The notes under the pieces are model-generated. The model made no database searches. It had not been told where the DNA came from and worked only from the letters and a program-made list of their open reading frames with translations. A stretch of 64,000 nt of DNA from Streptomyces spinoverrucosus (lineage in GTDB: Bacteria > Actinomycetota > Actinomycetes > Streptomycetales > Streptomycetaceae), in NCBI RefSeq assembly GCF_015712165.1, contig NZ_JADPZX010000001.1, positions 1 to 64,000 of the forward strand, given 5' to 3'. Below, in pieces: positions 24,049 to 33,044 of the stretch. How positions within the stretch are numbered: position 1 is the stretch's first letter; the number at the start of each line of letters is the position of its first letter. The position numbers were made by a program, and so were the translations under genes.

Positions 24049-25196
24049 CCCCGCTCCCTGCGGAACACCGACAAACGCCCCGGCCATGCTCTTCTCTTCT
24101 CGGGCGCGCCACCCTCGGAAGCTGCCGGGCTCGCCGGCCGGGCTGACGCAATCTGCGCGCGCAGCTGCTGCCATACGGCCTGCCACTGCGTGATCTGATC
24201 GTCGGGAACGCCGCAGGCCGAGAGGTAAGCGGCCGTTGTACTCCACGTGGCGGGAAGCGTGCCGCGGTTGAGCAGACTGCTGACGGTACCGGCCGATATA
24301 CGCCCACCCGAGCGCTCACTGACCGCACGCTGGGTCAGACCGCTCACCACACGTACATCCGCCAGAGCCGTGAAGAACCCCGTGACCGTACGGATCGCAC
24401 GCGGATCCGGCCACGACCGCTCCCCAGCACCCCCACCAGGCGCAGCGGGAACCGATACGGCGGGCAGCGCCGCGTGATTGCGCCCGAGCGCGACCTGAGC
24501 GCCGCTGTTACGGTCCCGCGCCTGCGGAACAGGGTGCCCGCGCGCTTCCAGCGTCAGACGCACGTGCCGGTAGACAGCCGCGAGATCCAGCAGCACGGGA
24601 CCGCCCGGTATCCCTCGGCGCAGCGTGTCGAGCAGCGCTCCGGTGAAGGCCGTATACGTCTGCCCCACCGGCGCCAGGGCAGTACGGGTCTCAGCCGCAG
24701 CCGCAAGCAGGAAGCTGCCCTCCACCGCGGCCTGGTCGGCAAGCGGCGCCCCGGCGCTCATCCTCCCCAGGGCCAGGCCGCTGTAGCAGCAGTCCAGGAT
24801 CACGACATGACGCTCCGCCCGGGAGTCCAGAAGCAGAACCTGACGCAGCCAGTCATAAGGCAGACCGGTCTCCACACGACCGAACTCGGTGTGCGGCAGG
24901 GCCAGAGTGAGCTGATCCTGCGCATCCACCAGACCGTGCCCGGCGAAGTAGACCACCAGCGTGTCAGTGGCCTCAGCCGCCGCTGCTCTTACCGCACCCA
25001 CCACGGCGTGCGCGGCCACCGGATCCTCGACAACGGTCACATGCCGGGCAGGCAACTGTACAGACAACGGGCCACGCAGGAGGTCGGCAAGAGCTTGCAG
25101 ATTGTTCGAGACGGCCGGCAACTGCTCGAGATGTTCATAGCGGCCCGTGCCCACCAGGACCGCCCGCGAGGCCCCCGGGTCAGGCAGCACACTCAC
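24042..25196 (-). CDS. EACC1-associated caspase-like protease with C-terminal HTH-like domain
   Basis: A 384-residue protein. Residues 10-235 form a caspase (C14) p20-like domain with catalytic His87 (VVYFAGHGLVDAQDQ) and catalytic Cys137 in LDCCYSG. Residues about 255-345 (IRTVTGFFTALADVRVVSGL, TQRAVSERSGGRISAGTVSS, LLNRGTLP) form an XRE-like helical domain common in Streptomyces signalling proteins. A basic tail follows. Such caspases act in NTP-dependent conflict systems, with EACC1 as a small adaptor. Its GTG overlaps the EACC1 stop by 4 bases. The protease residues are intact. Confidence 0.88.
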   Translation of the reverse strand: MSVLPDPGASRAVLVGTGRYEHLEQLPAVSNNLQALADLLRGPLSVQLPARHVTVVEDPVAAHAVVGAVRAAAAEATDTLVVYFAGHGLVDAQDQLTLALPHTEFGRVETGLPYDWLRQVLLLDSRAERHVVILDCCYSGLALGRMSAGAPLADQAAVEGSFLLAAAAETRTALAPVGQTYTAFTGALLDTLRRGIPGGPVLLDLAAVYRHVRLTLEARGHPVPQARDRNSGAQVALGRNHAALPAVSVPAAPGGGAGERSWPDPRAIRTVTGFFTALADVRVVSGLTQRAVSERSGGRISAGTVSSLLNRGTLPATWSTTAAYLSACGVPDDQITQWQAVWQQLRAQIASARPASPAASEGGAPEKRRAWPGRLSVFRRERGH

Positions 25197-25552
25197 CGAC
25201 CGCCTCCCTCATCAGAGTCGGCGGCGCCCAACGCCCGGACCGCCCGCTCGATCTCCTCCTGCGAACAGTCCGTGAGGACGACGACCGTCTCCCCCCGGCG
25301 GATCTCCACCCGCGGCCGCTGCGGCCTGGACTGCCGCCACGCCACCACCGCCAGCACGAACGACGCCGCACTCCACCCGTTCCCCGTCACCAGCTGCAGC
25401 ACATCAAGCCCCGTGCCCATCTCCCCCGGCCCAGGCACACCACCCCGAACCTCAACCGCGGCCGACCGGCGCACCTCAGGATCCGCACGCAACCAGCCCT
25501 GCAACGACCGCAGCTCCACCGCAGCCGACCCGACCCGTACCTCTAACCGCAC
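25193..25552 (-). CDS. Effector-associated constant component EACC1
   Basis: A 119-residue protein from GTG 25552, preceded by GGGGAGGG. The sequence VELRSLQGWLRADPEVRRSA, then PGPGEMGTGLDVLQLV and RVEIRRGETVVVLTDCSQEE follows the EACC1 pattern (beta strand, SLxxWL helix, PGxMGxxxD, a hydrophobic helix, then strands). EACC1 is proposed to connect a sensor or STAND NTPase with an effector; here the effector is the caspase encoded immediately downstream with a 4-bp overlap. Longer upstream starts add cysteine-rich sequence with no family match. Confidence 0.8.
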   Translation of the reverse strand: MRLEVRVGSAAVELRSLQGWLRADPEVRRSAAVEVRGGVPGPGEMGTGLDVLQLVTGNGWSAASFVLAVVAWRQSRPQRPRVEIRRGETVVVLTDCSQEEIERAVRALGAADSDEGGGR

Positions 25553-25636
25553 CGTCGCCCTCCCCTGACCCCGTGCACCCCAACCCGACGACCATGCACA
25601 GCCGATCAAGAAAACCGCTACAGGGCAACACCCCCA

Positions 25637-25674
25637 CTGACCAGGCAAAACATCCCTGAACAGGCAAAACGTCA
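25637..25674. repeat. Two tandem 19-bp repeats upstream of EACC1 operon
   Basis: ctgaccaggcaaaacatcc at 25637 is followed directly by ctgaacaggcaaaacgtca at 25656. They lie about 85 bp upstream of the EACC1 start and could be a regulator site. The surrounding stretch 25553-25837 is C/A-rich and contains no gene. Confidence 0.4.
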
Positions 25675-25837
25675 GCCGAGCCTTTAGACGCAGAAGCTAC
25701 CCACAACGCCCCGGCCATTCCCACTGAAGCCCACACAGCACCAGGTCACAGCAGCCACAGCCCGCCAGACCAGTTATCAACCCATCACCAACACACCAGC
25801 TCACACACCACCCCACACCCCAACTACCCCCCGCCTC

Positions 25838-27727
25838 AGCGACACCCGGCGCCGCGACCCCGTCCTGCGCACCTCCGCACGCCAACTGATCGAAGTCGGA
25901 CTGTTCAGCGCCAAGGAGTCCTTGGCGTACCTGGTCGAACGCCTCGCGGTGCACGGGCTCTCCGAGGCTGAGGATGAACTGGTCGGCCTGGCCGCGGACC
26001 TCGGCCATCTTCCTCTCGCCTTGGCTCAGGCCGCCTCCTACCTGATCGACCTCGCCGACACCGGGCTGACCGTCAGCCAATACCGCGTATTGTTCAGGGA
26101 CCGCCGGCCCCTGGCCGAACTCGCACCGGACCCCGCCGCGCTGCCCGACGACCAGGAGACAACCCTCGCCGTCGTCCTCCGCCTCTCTCTCAACCGTGCC
26201 GATCAGCACACCGCAGGCCTGGCCACGCCGCTGCTGCAACTGACCAGCCTCCTGGATCCACCCGGAATCCCCGCCAGTGTTTTCACGACCAGCCGCGCGA
26301 TCATCTACCTCACTGTCAGCCGTGCCTCTCAGTCGACGGCGGCCCGGACCGACGAGTCCGCGCCTGACGGCTACATTGGCAGCATCAGCGGTCCGGTCAG
26401 CACGGTCGCTGGCACCGAGGTCCTCAACGCCCTCCGGCACCTGCATCGCTTCAGTCTCGTGAGTTACTCACCGGGGACGCCGACCATGAGTGCGGTTGTC
26501 CGCGTTCACGCTCTAACTCAGCATGCCGCGTATGACACCGTTCCTCCGGCCTTCCGTGGCTCTTTGGCGCGTGCAGCCGGCGCCGCTCTCCTCGAAGCAT
26601 GGCCTGAGCCTGAGCAGAGCGCGGTCGCCAGCATGCTGAGGGCCAGTACTTTCCGGCTGAACGACGCGGCAGGAGACGCCCTCTGGGACCCCGACTACGA
26701 GCCGAACGTCCTGCTCAAGGCTGGAACAAGCCTCGGTGATGCCGGCCAGTACACGGCTGCCGCAGACTTCTTCACGGGCCTTCAGGCGACCGCAGCCCGC
26801 CACTTCGGCCGGGATGACCACTTCACCTTGCGCGCCCGGCACCATCAGGCCTCTTGGCGTGGCGAGGCCGGAGACGCTGCCGGTGCGGCACAAGCCCTCG
26901 CCGGGCTTCTTGAGGACCGGGTCCGTGTCCTCGGTCCAGACGACCCGAACGCCCTCGCGACCCGGCAGAACCATGCCCGCTATGTGGGTGAGGCAGGGAA
27001 CGTGGGGGAGGCTGTCCGTTTGCTCGAGGACCTGCTTCCGCTTCAGCTGAGCGTCCTTGGCCCCGACCACCCTCAGGTGCTTGTCACCCGCAACTACCTC
27101 GCCACCTGGGAGGAGGACCCGGGCCAGGCGCTCTACCTGCACGAGCAACTCCTCGCCGACGAGATCCGCATTTTCGGTCCCGATGACCCGAAGGTCCTGA
27201 CCACACGCGAGAACATCGCTCACTGTGCACGCGCGGCCTACGACGGCGAGGCAACACTCGCTGCGCTTGAGGCTCTGCTCTCGGATCAACTGCGCATACT
27301 CGGCCCCGACCACCCCAACGTTCTCGCCACACAGAGCGATCTCGCCCTCCACCTCGGGGACACCCAAACCGCCAGCACCAAGCTCAAAGAACTCCTCGAT
27401 CACCAAAGGAACGCCCTGGGCTCCGCGCACCCACGCACACTCGTCACCCGCCACAAGCTCATCAAACTCCGATCAGAGCTCCACGCTGCACCGAGTCCCG
27501 TCAGCGACTACGAAGAACTACTCCATGACGTGCAACGGGTGTTCGGGCATGACCACCCGAACACCCTTACTGCTCGACACTCTCTCGCCTACTCACGACA
27601 CAAGGCAGGAGACACCCAGAGAGCAGTTTCCGAACTCGAGGACCTCCTCAACCACGTGAAAACGATCCCCGCGCCCACCGAGCTGGTCGTCGGGATCATT
27701 GTGACGCTCACGGACTGTAAGACGTTC
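25838..27727 (+). pseudogene. NB-ARC/TPR STAND protein truncated at both ends
   Basis: The frame begins at a sharp similarity edge, LSDTRRRDPVLRTSARQLIE, which is the region just after Walker B and sensor 1 of an NB-ARC domain (normally VTTRRRDPAL). The P-loop half is missing. Then come the winged-helix part (LVGLAADLGHLPLALAQAAS), and TPR-like repeats each ending in LGPDHPxxLxTR (for example at 27060 and 27300). The C-terminus runs into the ISL3 element at 27728. A TTG at 25922 could in principle give a 606-residue product. The intact parent was probably the STAND sensor for the EACC1-caspase operon that faces it. Confidence 0.75.
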
Positions 27728-29345
27728 GGCTCTGGCCCGTAGTCGTTGGTGACGCCGGGTAGCCGTCCCTGATCATGATCTTGTGACGGATGTCAACTCC
27801 CTTGTCGGCACGGTGTTTTCGGGGCTGTCGGTGCTCGTCGTCGTGGACGTGACGGACGGCGGTGACGCGGTGGTGGTCACGGCCCGCACCCCGAAGGACG
27901 CAGTGCCGTGTCCGGTGTGCGGGACGTCGTCGGCGAAGGTGCACGGGTATCACCGCCGGACGGTGACGGACGTACCGGTCGACGGCCGTCCGGTCGTCGT
28001 CCACCTGCGCGTACGGAGGCTGGTCTGTCCGGTCCTGGGCTGCCGACGGCAGACCTTTTGCGAGCAGATTCCCGGACTGCTGGAGCGCCATCAGCGCCGC
28101 ACGGTGCGGCTTGCCTGGCAGATATCCCAGATGGCGCGGGAGTTGTGCGGCCGGGCGGCCGCACGCCTCGCCGGGCTGCTGGCCGTGCCCGTTTCCCGCA
28201 GTACCGCACTGCGCCATCTGCGACGCCTGCCGCTGCCGCAGCAGGCGGTCCCACGAGTCATTGGCGTGGACGATTTCGCCCTGCGCCGCCGCCACCGCTA
28301 CGCCACGATCATCACGGATGCCGAGACCGGCCGACGCGTCGCGGTCCTGCCCGACCGCGAGAGGGCCACCCTGGAGTCCTGGCTGCGCGAACATCCTAGT
28401 GTCCAGGTCGTGTGCCGCGACGGCTCGGCCACCTACGCCGAGGCCATCCGCCGCGCCATGCCCCACGCGGTACAGGTCAGCGACCGATGGCACCTCTGGA
28501 GAAACATCTGCGACAAAGTCCAGCTCGAGGTCCGCGCGCACACCGGCTGCTGGGCCACCATCAACCCGCCCCGCCCCGGTGGAGTACGCGAGCAGACCAC
28601 CCGCGAACGCTGGAACAAGATCCACGACCTCCTCGGCCAGGGCGTCGGCCTGCTCGACTGCTCCCGCCGCCTGGACCTGGCCCTGAACACCGTCAAACGC
28701 TACGCCCGCATGCTGCCCGAACCCCAGGCCCTGCGCATCGCCCCCACCTACCGGCCCACCCTCGTCGACCCCTACCGCGACCACCTGCGCGCCCGCCGAG
28801 CGGCCGAACCGGCAGTTCCTGTCACCCAACTACTTGAGCAGCTCCGGTAGTTGGGCTACATCGGCAGCGCGAACCTCCTGGTCCGCTACCTCAATCAGGG
28901 CCGTGCTGAAGGCGACCGCCCCGTCACGCCGGCCGTCTCCTGCTCACCGACCCCGAAAACCTGCGCCCGAAGGAAATGACCCTGCTGGAGAAGATCGCCG
29001 CGGCCTGCCCGGAGATGACCGCACTCGCCGATCTCGTAGACGGCTTCGCCGCCCTGCTGAAACCGGTCGAGGGTAACGACGTGAAACTCACCAAGTGGAT
29101 CACGGCCGCCCGCGCCGTAGACCTACCCCACCTGAGCAGCTTCACCAACGGCCTCGAAATCGACCGGCCCGCCGTGAACGCCGGCCTCACCTTGCCCTAC
29201 CACAACGGCTGCACCGAAGACGTCAACACCCGCACCAAGAGGATCATGAGACAGATGCACGGCGCGCCTGATTCGACCTCCTCCGCCACCGCATCCTCCT
29301 GCCCTGACGGACACCCAGCGTCACCACCGACTACGGGCCAGAGCC
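27728..29345 (+). mobile_element. ISL3-family insertion sequence, decayed
   Basis: A 1618-bp element bounded by long inverted repeats beginning ggctctggcccgtagtcg at the left and its complement at the right, similar over about 45 bp. The transposase is broken. No 8-bp target duplication is present (agacgttc on the left, caatcacc on the right), so the flanks were probably joined by recombination or deletion. Confidence 0.85.
27783..29307 (+). pseudogene. ISL3-family transposase, interrupted
   Basis: The GTG at 27783 opens an ISL3 transposase with the zinc-finger pair CPVCGTSSAKVHGYHRRTV and CPVLGCRRQTF, the DDE-core start VIGVDDFALRRRHRYATII and QVSDRWHLWRN. The frame stops at TAG 28848-28850, where GAG is expected in LREL, then resumes as GYIGSANLLVRYLNQGRAEG. 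One frameshift near 28930 and another near 29260 are needed to recover LLEKIAAACPEMTALADLV, VNTRTKRIMRQMHG and FDLLRHRILL. The transposase cannot be functional. Confidence 0.85.
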
Positions 29346-29501
29346 CAATCACCGGTGCAGCCGGTGCGCCGGTGGGTTGGGTTAAGAAGCCGTTGTCTTT
29401 CTGGATGTGGGCAATGAGTTTCTGCTGGTCAGGCATGGCTTCGGTGTCGCCGCGGGAGAGTTCGGGCGATCAGTTCGTTCTCGGTAATGCGGAGATGATC
29501 G

Positions 29502-30056
29502 ATGCCATCGGTGATGGGGTTGCTGGAGGAGCGGGAGGCGGCTGCCCGGGTGCGGGCGGAGGAGCTTCGCGCGGAGATGGAGCGGATCACGGCTGAACTC
29601 GCCGACGCGGAGGCGGCGTTGGAACGGCGGGTGATCGCGAGGACGGAGCTCGCCGAGGCCCTGGCTGCTGGGGGCGAAGAGACGCAGGCGTCCGCTGCCG
29701 GTGCGCAGGAGGCGCCGGCCGTGAGTGGGAAGGCCCCGGCTCCGGTTGTGGGGTCCGTCGTGCCGCGCTGGCATGAGGCGGCGACGGTGGACGCGCTCGC
29801 GGTGGACTACCGGCGGATCGTCGAGCTGGTGGAATCCAGTGCGGGTGGAAGCGAGGGGATCTCAGCGAAGCAGCTTGCCGCCGGGCTTGGGCTGGAGCTG
29901 GTGCCCGCGAAGATCGAGGGGGTGCGGTCCAAGGCGAGGCGGCTGGCCGAGCGGGGCTGGCTGACGGCGTCGCCGTCGGGCCGGTTCACGCGGCGGCAGC
30001 CCACCGGTCCTGCTCGGCCCGGAGCCCAGAAGCGCGTCGGGCGAGACGGCGGCTGA
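29502..30056 (+). CDS. Coiled-coil and winged-helix-like protein, 3' end replaced by IS
   Basis: A frame of 184 residues with an N-terminal coiled coil (LLEEREAAARVRAEELRAEM, ERITAELADAEAALERR) and a C-terminal helical unit (YRRIVELVESSAGGSEGISA, KQLAAGLGLELVPAKIEGVR, SKARRLAERGWLTASPSGRF). Similar proteins are frequent beside Streptomyces transposase genes. The last 20 or so residues are read from the left end of the IS5-family element, so the natural C-terminus is lost. ATG 29502 follows CGGAG. Confidence 0.55.
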   Translation: MPSVMGLLEEREAAARVRAEELRAEMERITAELADAEAALERRVIARTELAEALAAGGEETQASAAGAQEAPAVSGKAPAPVVGSVVPRWHEAATVDALAVDYRRIVELVESSAGGSEGISAKQLAAGLGLELVPAKIEGVRSKARRLAERGWLTASPSGRFTRRQPTGPARPGAQKRVGRDGG

Positions 30057-30918
30057 GGAGCATGGACTGCGAGAAGTAGATGAACGCCTCGCTGGAGGCG
30101 GGCGGTGTCTCGAAGTCCCGCACCAGGCGGCGCGAGGACATCAGCCATCCCAGGCTCCTCTCCACCACCCACCGTCTTGGCAGCACCACGAACCCTGACA
30201 TGTCGTCCGAGCGTTTCACGATCTGCAGGGTGAGCTGCAGTTTCTCCTTCGCCCAAGCGGCGAGCCGACCGCGGTAGCCGTTGTCGGCCCACACCAGCGT
30301 GATCGCGGCGAACCGCTCGCGCAGGCGGGGCAGCATCATGTGGGCGGCCTGGCGGTCGGTGACGTTCCCGGCCGTCACCAGCACCATCAGCAGCAGGCCC
30401 AGGCAGTCCGTGATGACGTGCCGGCGCCTGCCGTTGATCTCCTTGCCGCCGTCGTAGCCCCGTGAGACCGCGGGCACCGATGCCGCCGCCTTGATGGACT
30501 GTGAATCGATGACCGCCGCCGTCGGCTGCGCCTGGCGCCCTTCGGCCCGGCGGGCCTTCTCGCGCAGCCGGCCGTGGAACTCCTGGGCCAGGCCCTTCGT
30601 GCGCCACCTGCGGAAGAACGCGTAGACCCGGTCCCATGCAGGGAAATCCGCGGGAAGCGCGCGCCATTTCACTCCGTTGTCGGTGACGTACCGCACGGCA
30701 TCCAGCATCTGACGGTGGCAGTAGCCCTCCGGCTGTCCGCCCCGGCCCTCCAGCCAGGCCGGGACCGGCATCGCGTCGCGCACCACCTGCCACTCCGCGT
30801 CCGTCATGTCGGAGGGATACCGCCGCACCCGCTCGGGGCGGTCGGCCGCGCTCCCGAACCGGTGAGCGAGGCAATCGCACACCGACACACGCGAGTTGGA
30901 CGGGACCGGGCCCGGCAC
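29986..30918 (-). CDS. IS5-family transposase
   Basis: A DDE transposase of about 310 residues. The N-terminal part has RRYPSDMTDAEWQVVRDAMP and VKWRALPADFPAWDRVYAFF. The catalytic DDE core includes AAVIDSQSIKAA (first Asp), LVWADNGYRG (second Asp) and RWVVERSLGWLMSSRRLVRD (Glu). No internal stop is seen. GTG 30918 is a working start; downstream GTG codons at 30888 and 30882 are alternatives. The element appears to run from about 29997 to about 30946, with weak inverted repeats (gcagcccaccggtcctg against the complement of caggacctccctgc). The ends are not certain. Confidence 0.8.
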   Translation of the reverse strand: MPGPVPSNSRVSVCDCLAHRFGSAADRPERVRRYPSDMTDAEWQVVRDAMPVPAWLEGRGGQPEGYCHRQMLDAVRYVTDNGVKWRALPADFPAWDRVYAFFRRWRTKGLAQEFHGRLREKARRAEGRQAQPTAAVIDSQSIKAAASVPAVSRGYDGGKEINGRRRHVITDCLGLLLMVLVTAGNVTDRQAAHMMLPRLRERFAAITLVWADNGYRGRLAAWAKEKLQLTLQIVKRSDDMSGFVVLPRRWVVERSLGWLMSSRRLVRDFETPPASSEAFIYFSQSMLLSRRLARRASGLRAEQDRWAAAA

Positions 30919-31036
30919 GCAAGACTGGGACAACAGGACCTCCCTGCACTCGAGTTGGCTTCGCAACCCTCGTGCTGCACCGGAGGTCCTGCCTTCATTC
31001 GCCGACCTGGCCAAGATCACCCGACCAGGAACCCCG

Positions 31037-31079
31037 TTCGATCAGAACCGTCCTCATGATCGAAAGGACAACGGCTTCT
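31037..31079. repeat. Truncated copy of palindromic repeat (left border of 4.5-kb block)
   Basis: This 43-bp stretch, ending aaggacaacggcttct, is the exact reverse complement of 35620-35662. It lacks the last part of the outer arm. Together the two copies face each other across 31080-35619. Confidence 0.75.
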
Positions 31080-31279
31080 GAATCCACCGCCGGCCTGCAG
31101 GGTCTACTCCCGGTGGTCGAGTCCGTCAACGCGAGCCGGGGAGCAGCAGACGCGCTGGCACTGAACGGAGGGAACCGGCCGCCGTCCATGCCGCCTTGTC
31201 GCCAGCACCCACCCCCTCGTTGCCGAGGCTAAAAACATGACCGGCGTCAGCCACAGGACGGCTGGTTGAGAGGCAGTGT

Positions 31280-32092
31280 TCACACCGGCACGATTGCAGA
31301 TCCCACTGACAACGCCCCAGAGCAGCTCTGCCCCTCCCGGGCGCGGATGAGGAACGCGGCGAAGTCGGCAGCTGCCTCGGGGGCAGCGGTGGCGAGCCGG
31401 GCCGCGAACGCCAGCTGGTCGACGCCGACGTCCGGGACCAGGCGGGCGAGTTCGGTGAGCAGCGCGGCGTGGGCGAGCAGTGGTGGCGGCAGGAGACTGG
31501 CGGCGGCCTCGCGGGCGGCCGGGTCGCGGTAGTGCCCGAGGTGTGCGGCCAGGGCGTGGGCGAGCCAGGTGTCGATGTCGGCCTGGACGTACCCGCCGGC
31601 GCGGCGGGTGAGTTCGTCCCGGGCGGCTTCGTCGCCTTCGCGGGGCTCGGTCTGCTCCAGCGTGCCCAGCTCGCGCAGCGCCTGGAGCTCATCGGCGCGG
31701 GCCGCGACCCGGGCGGCTTCGCGCTGCTCGGCTTCCCGTGCGGCGGCGGCCGCGGTTTCGGCGGCGAGCTCGGCCTGGACGACCTCGTCGGTGTCCGAGT
31801 CGTACACGGCGCTCGGGGTCATGGCGGCGAGCAGTTGGTCGATGCGCTCCCACTCCGCGAGCTCCGCGCGGCCGCGGGTGTCGTCGGCCAAGTGCTCGTG
31901 CCGCGAGTCCTGCCGTGCGTCGAACCGGGCGTCCTCGAGGGCTCGTGCGACGGCGGCGACGTCCATGCCCTTCGCACGGCGGCGCACCACCCGTCGGCCG
32001 ATGCGGGCGTGGTCGACCGGCTCGCGCGGCGCGGCGACGCGTGAGGCGAGCGGGCGGCGGACATCGCGCCGGGGCGACCAGGGCGTGGTCAT
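31280..32092 (-). CDS. Hypothetical alanine-rich helical protein
   Basis: A 270-residue protein from ATG 32092 (GAGGAC upstream). A basic N-terminus (PRRDVRRPLASRVAAPREPV, then RRVVRRRAKGMDVAAVARAL) is followed by a long Ala/Glu/Arg helix likely to be a coiled coil (QAELAAETAAAAAREAEQRE) and a helical C-terminus. No membrane segment or catalytic motif is visible. The last 13 or so residues may be altered by the nearby repeat border. No family was recognised. Confidence 0.5.
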   Translation of the reverse strand: MTTPWSPRRDVRRPLASRVAAPREPVDHARIGRRVVRRRAKGMDVAAVARALEDARFDARQDSRHEHLADDTRGRAELAEWERIDQLLAAMTPSAVYDSDTDEVVQAELAAETAAAAAREAEQREAARVAARADELQALRELGTLEQTEPREGDEAARDELTRRAGGYVQADIDTWLAHALAAHLGHYRDPAAREAAASLLPPPLLAHAALLTELARLVPDVGVDQLAFAARLATAAPEAAADFAAFLIRAREGQSCSGALSVGSAIVPV

Positions 32093-32278
32093 CAAGTCCT
32101 CGCGTTCAGGTGCGGATTCGGGAGCGGGCAGCCGCCAGAACGCTGAGCGGCGGCCCGCGAGTATGTGAGCCGAAGCCCGGTGGTTGTCACCGGTAGAGCC
32201 GGATGACGTCGCGAATGAGACGGGGCGAAGCAGCGTGGTGGTCACCAACGAGGCACGCAGCTTGTCACAGCTGCTCAC

Positions 32279-32905
32279 TCAGCAGTCTTTCTGTCGCCAG
32301 TCCCGACGAGCAGCGGCTGGAGGAGTGCGCAGCCGTTGACGCTCACCCTGCGGTCCGAACATGATCAGGTACTCGACCGGACCGCTGGGGCTGGAGTTCG
32401 CCACCCCGTGCGGGGTGCGGGTGTCGAACTCGGCGACGTCCCCGGGGGTCAGGACGAGGTCTTGGTCGCCGAGCGCGAGCCACAGTCGTCCGTACAGGAC
32501 GCACAGCCACTCGTAGCCGTCGTGGGAGACCTGCCGGGGCCGCGCGGGCGGATCCTCGAGGGCGGGCAGGACGTGCTTGTGGGCGTGCAGGCCGCCGACA
32601 TACCGGGTCAATGGCAGCACCGCCTTGTCATCGCCGAAGCTCAGCGGCGCCCTGGCGCGCGGCTTGGCCGCGGGAGCGGGTGCCGTGCCGGCCAGCTCGT
32701 CCAGGGCAACGCCGTACTCCTTCGCCAGCTGCAGCAGCACCTCCAGGGTGGGCTTGCGCCGGCCGGTCTCGATCCGGGACAGCGTGCTGGGCGAGATACC
32801 GGTCGCGCGGCTGACACCGGCGAGCGTCGCGCCGTGGTGCTCGCGCGCGGCCCGCAACCGGGGCCCCATCGCGGCCAGCGTGCCCTCCACGTCGTCGACT
32901 GCCAC
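32279..32905 (-). CDS. XRE-cupin transcriptional regulator
   Basis: A 208-residue regulator with an N-terminal XRE HTH (RLRAAREHHGATLAGVSRAT, GISPSTLSRIETGRRKP) and a C-terminal cupin barrel (HKHVLPAL, HDGYEWLCVLYGRLWLALGD, LTPGDVAEFDTRTPHGVANS). The cupin normally senses a small ligand or metal. It is divergent from the hydrolase gene at 33045, and a perfect palindrome in the gap is a candidate operator, so it probably controls the hydrolase and DUF1963 genes. Confidence 0.9.
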   Translation of the reverse strand: MAVDDVEGTLAAMGPRLRAAREHHGATLAGVSRATGISPSTLSRIETGRRKPTLEVLLQLAKEYGVALDELAGTAPAPAAKPRARAPLSFGDDKAVLPLTRYVGGLHAHKHVLPALEDPPARPRQVSHDGYEWLCVLYGRLWLALGDQDLVLTPGDVAEFDTRTPHGVANSSPSGPVEYLIMFGPQGERQRLRTPPAAARRDWRQKDC

Positions 32906-32954
32906 CTTTCACGCTCCTTCTCGCCATGCCGCTCCACCGCTCTGTCCTGCAAGG

Positions 32955-32969
32955 TTGCCAGAATGGCAA
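32955..32969. promoter_or_regulatory. Candidate operator of XRE-cupin regulator
   Basis: Perfect palindrome ttgcca-gaa-tggcaa located between the divergent starts at 32905 and 33045. Confidence 0.5.
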
Positions 32970-33044
32970 GGCTGATCGCGTCGGACGGGTGCTGAGCCAC
33001 ATGATCGATGGGTAGCCGCGTCGCCGCGAACCGAGGAGAAGCCC

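Noticed and set aside
30934..30991. Inverted repeat caggacctcc/ggaggtcctg as a terminator
   Set aside because: Loop of about 38 bases and position at the IS5 border make a mobile-element end or debris more likely.
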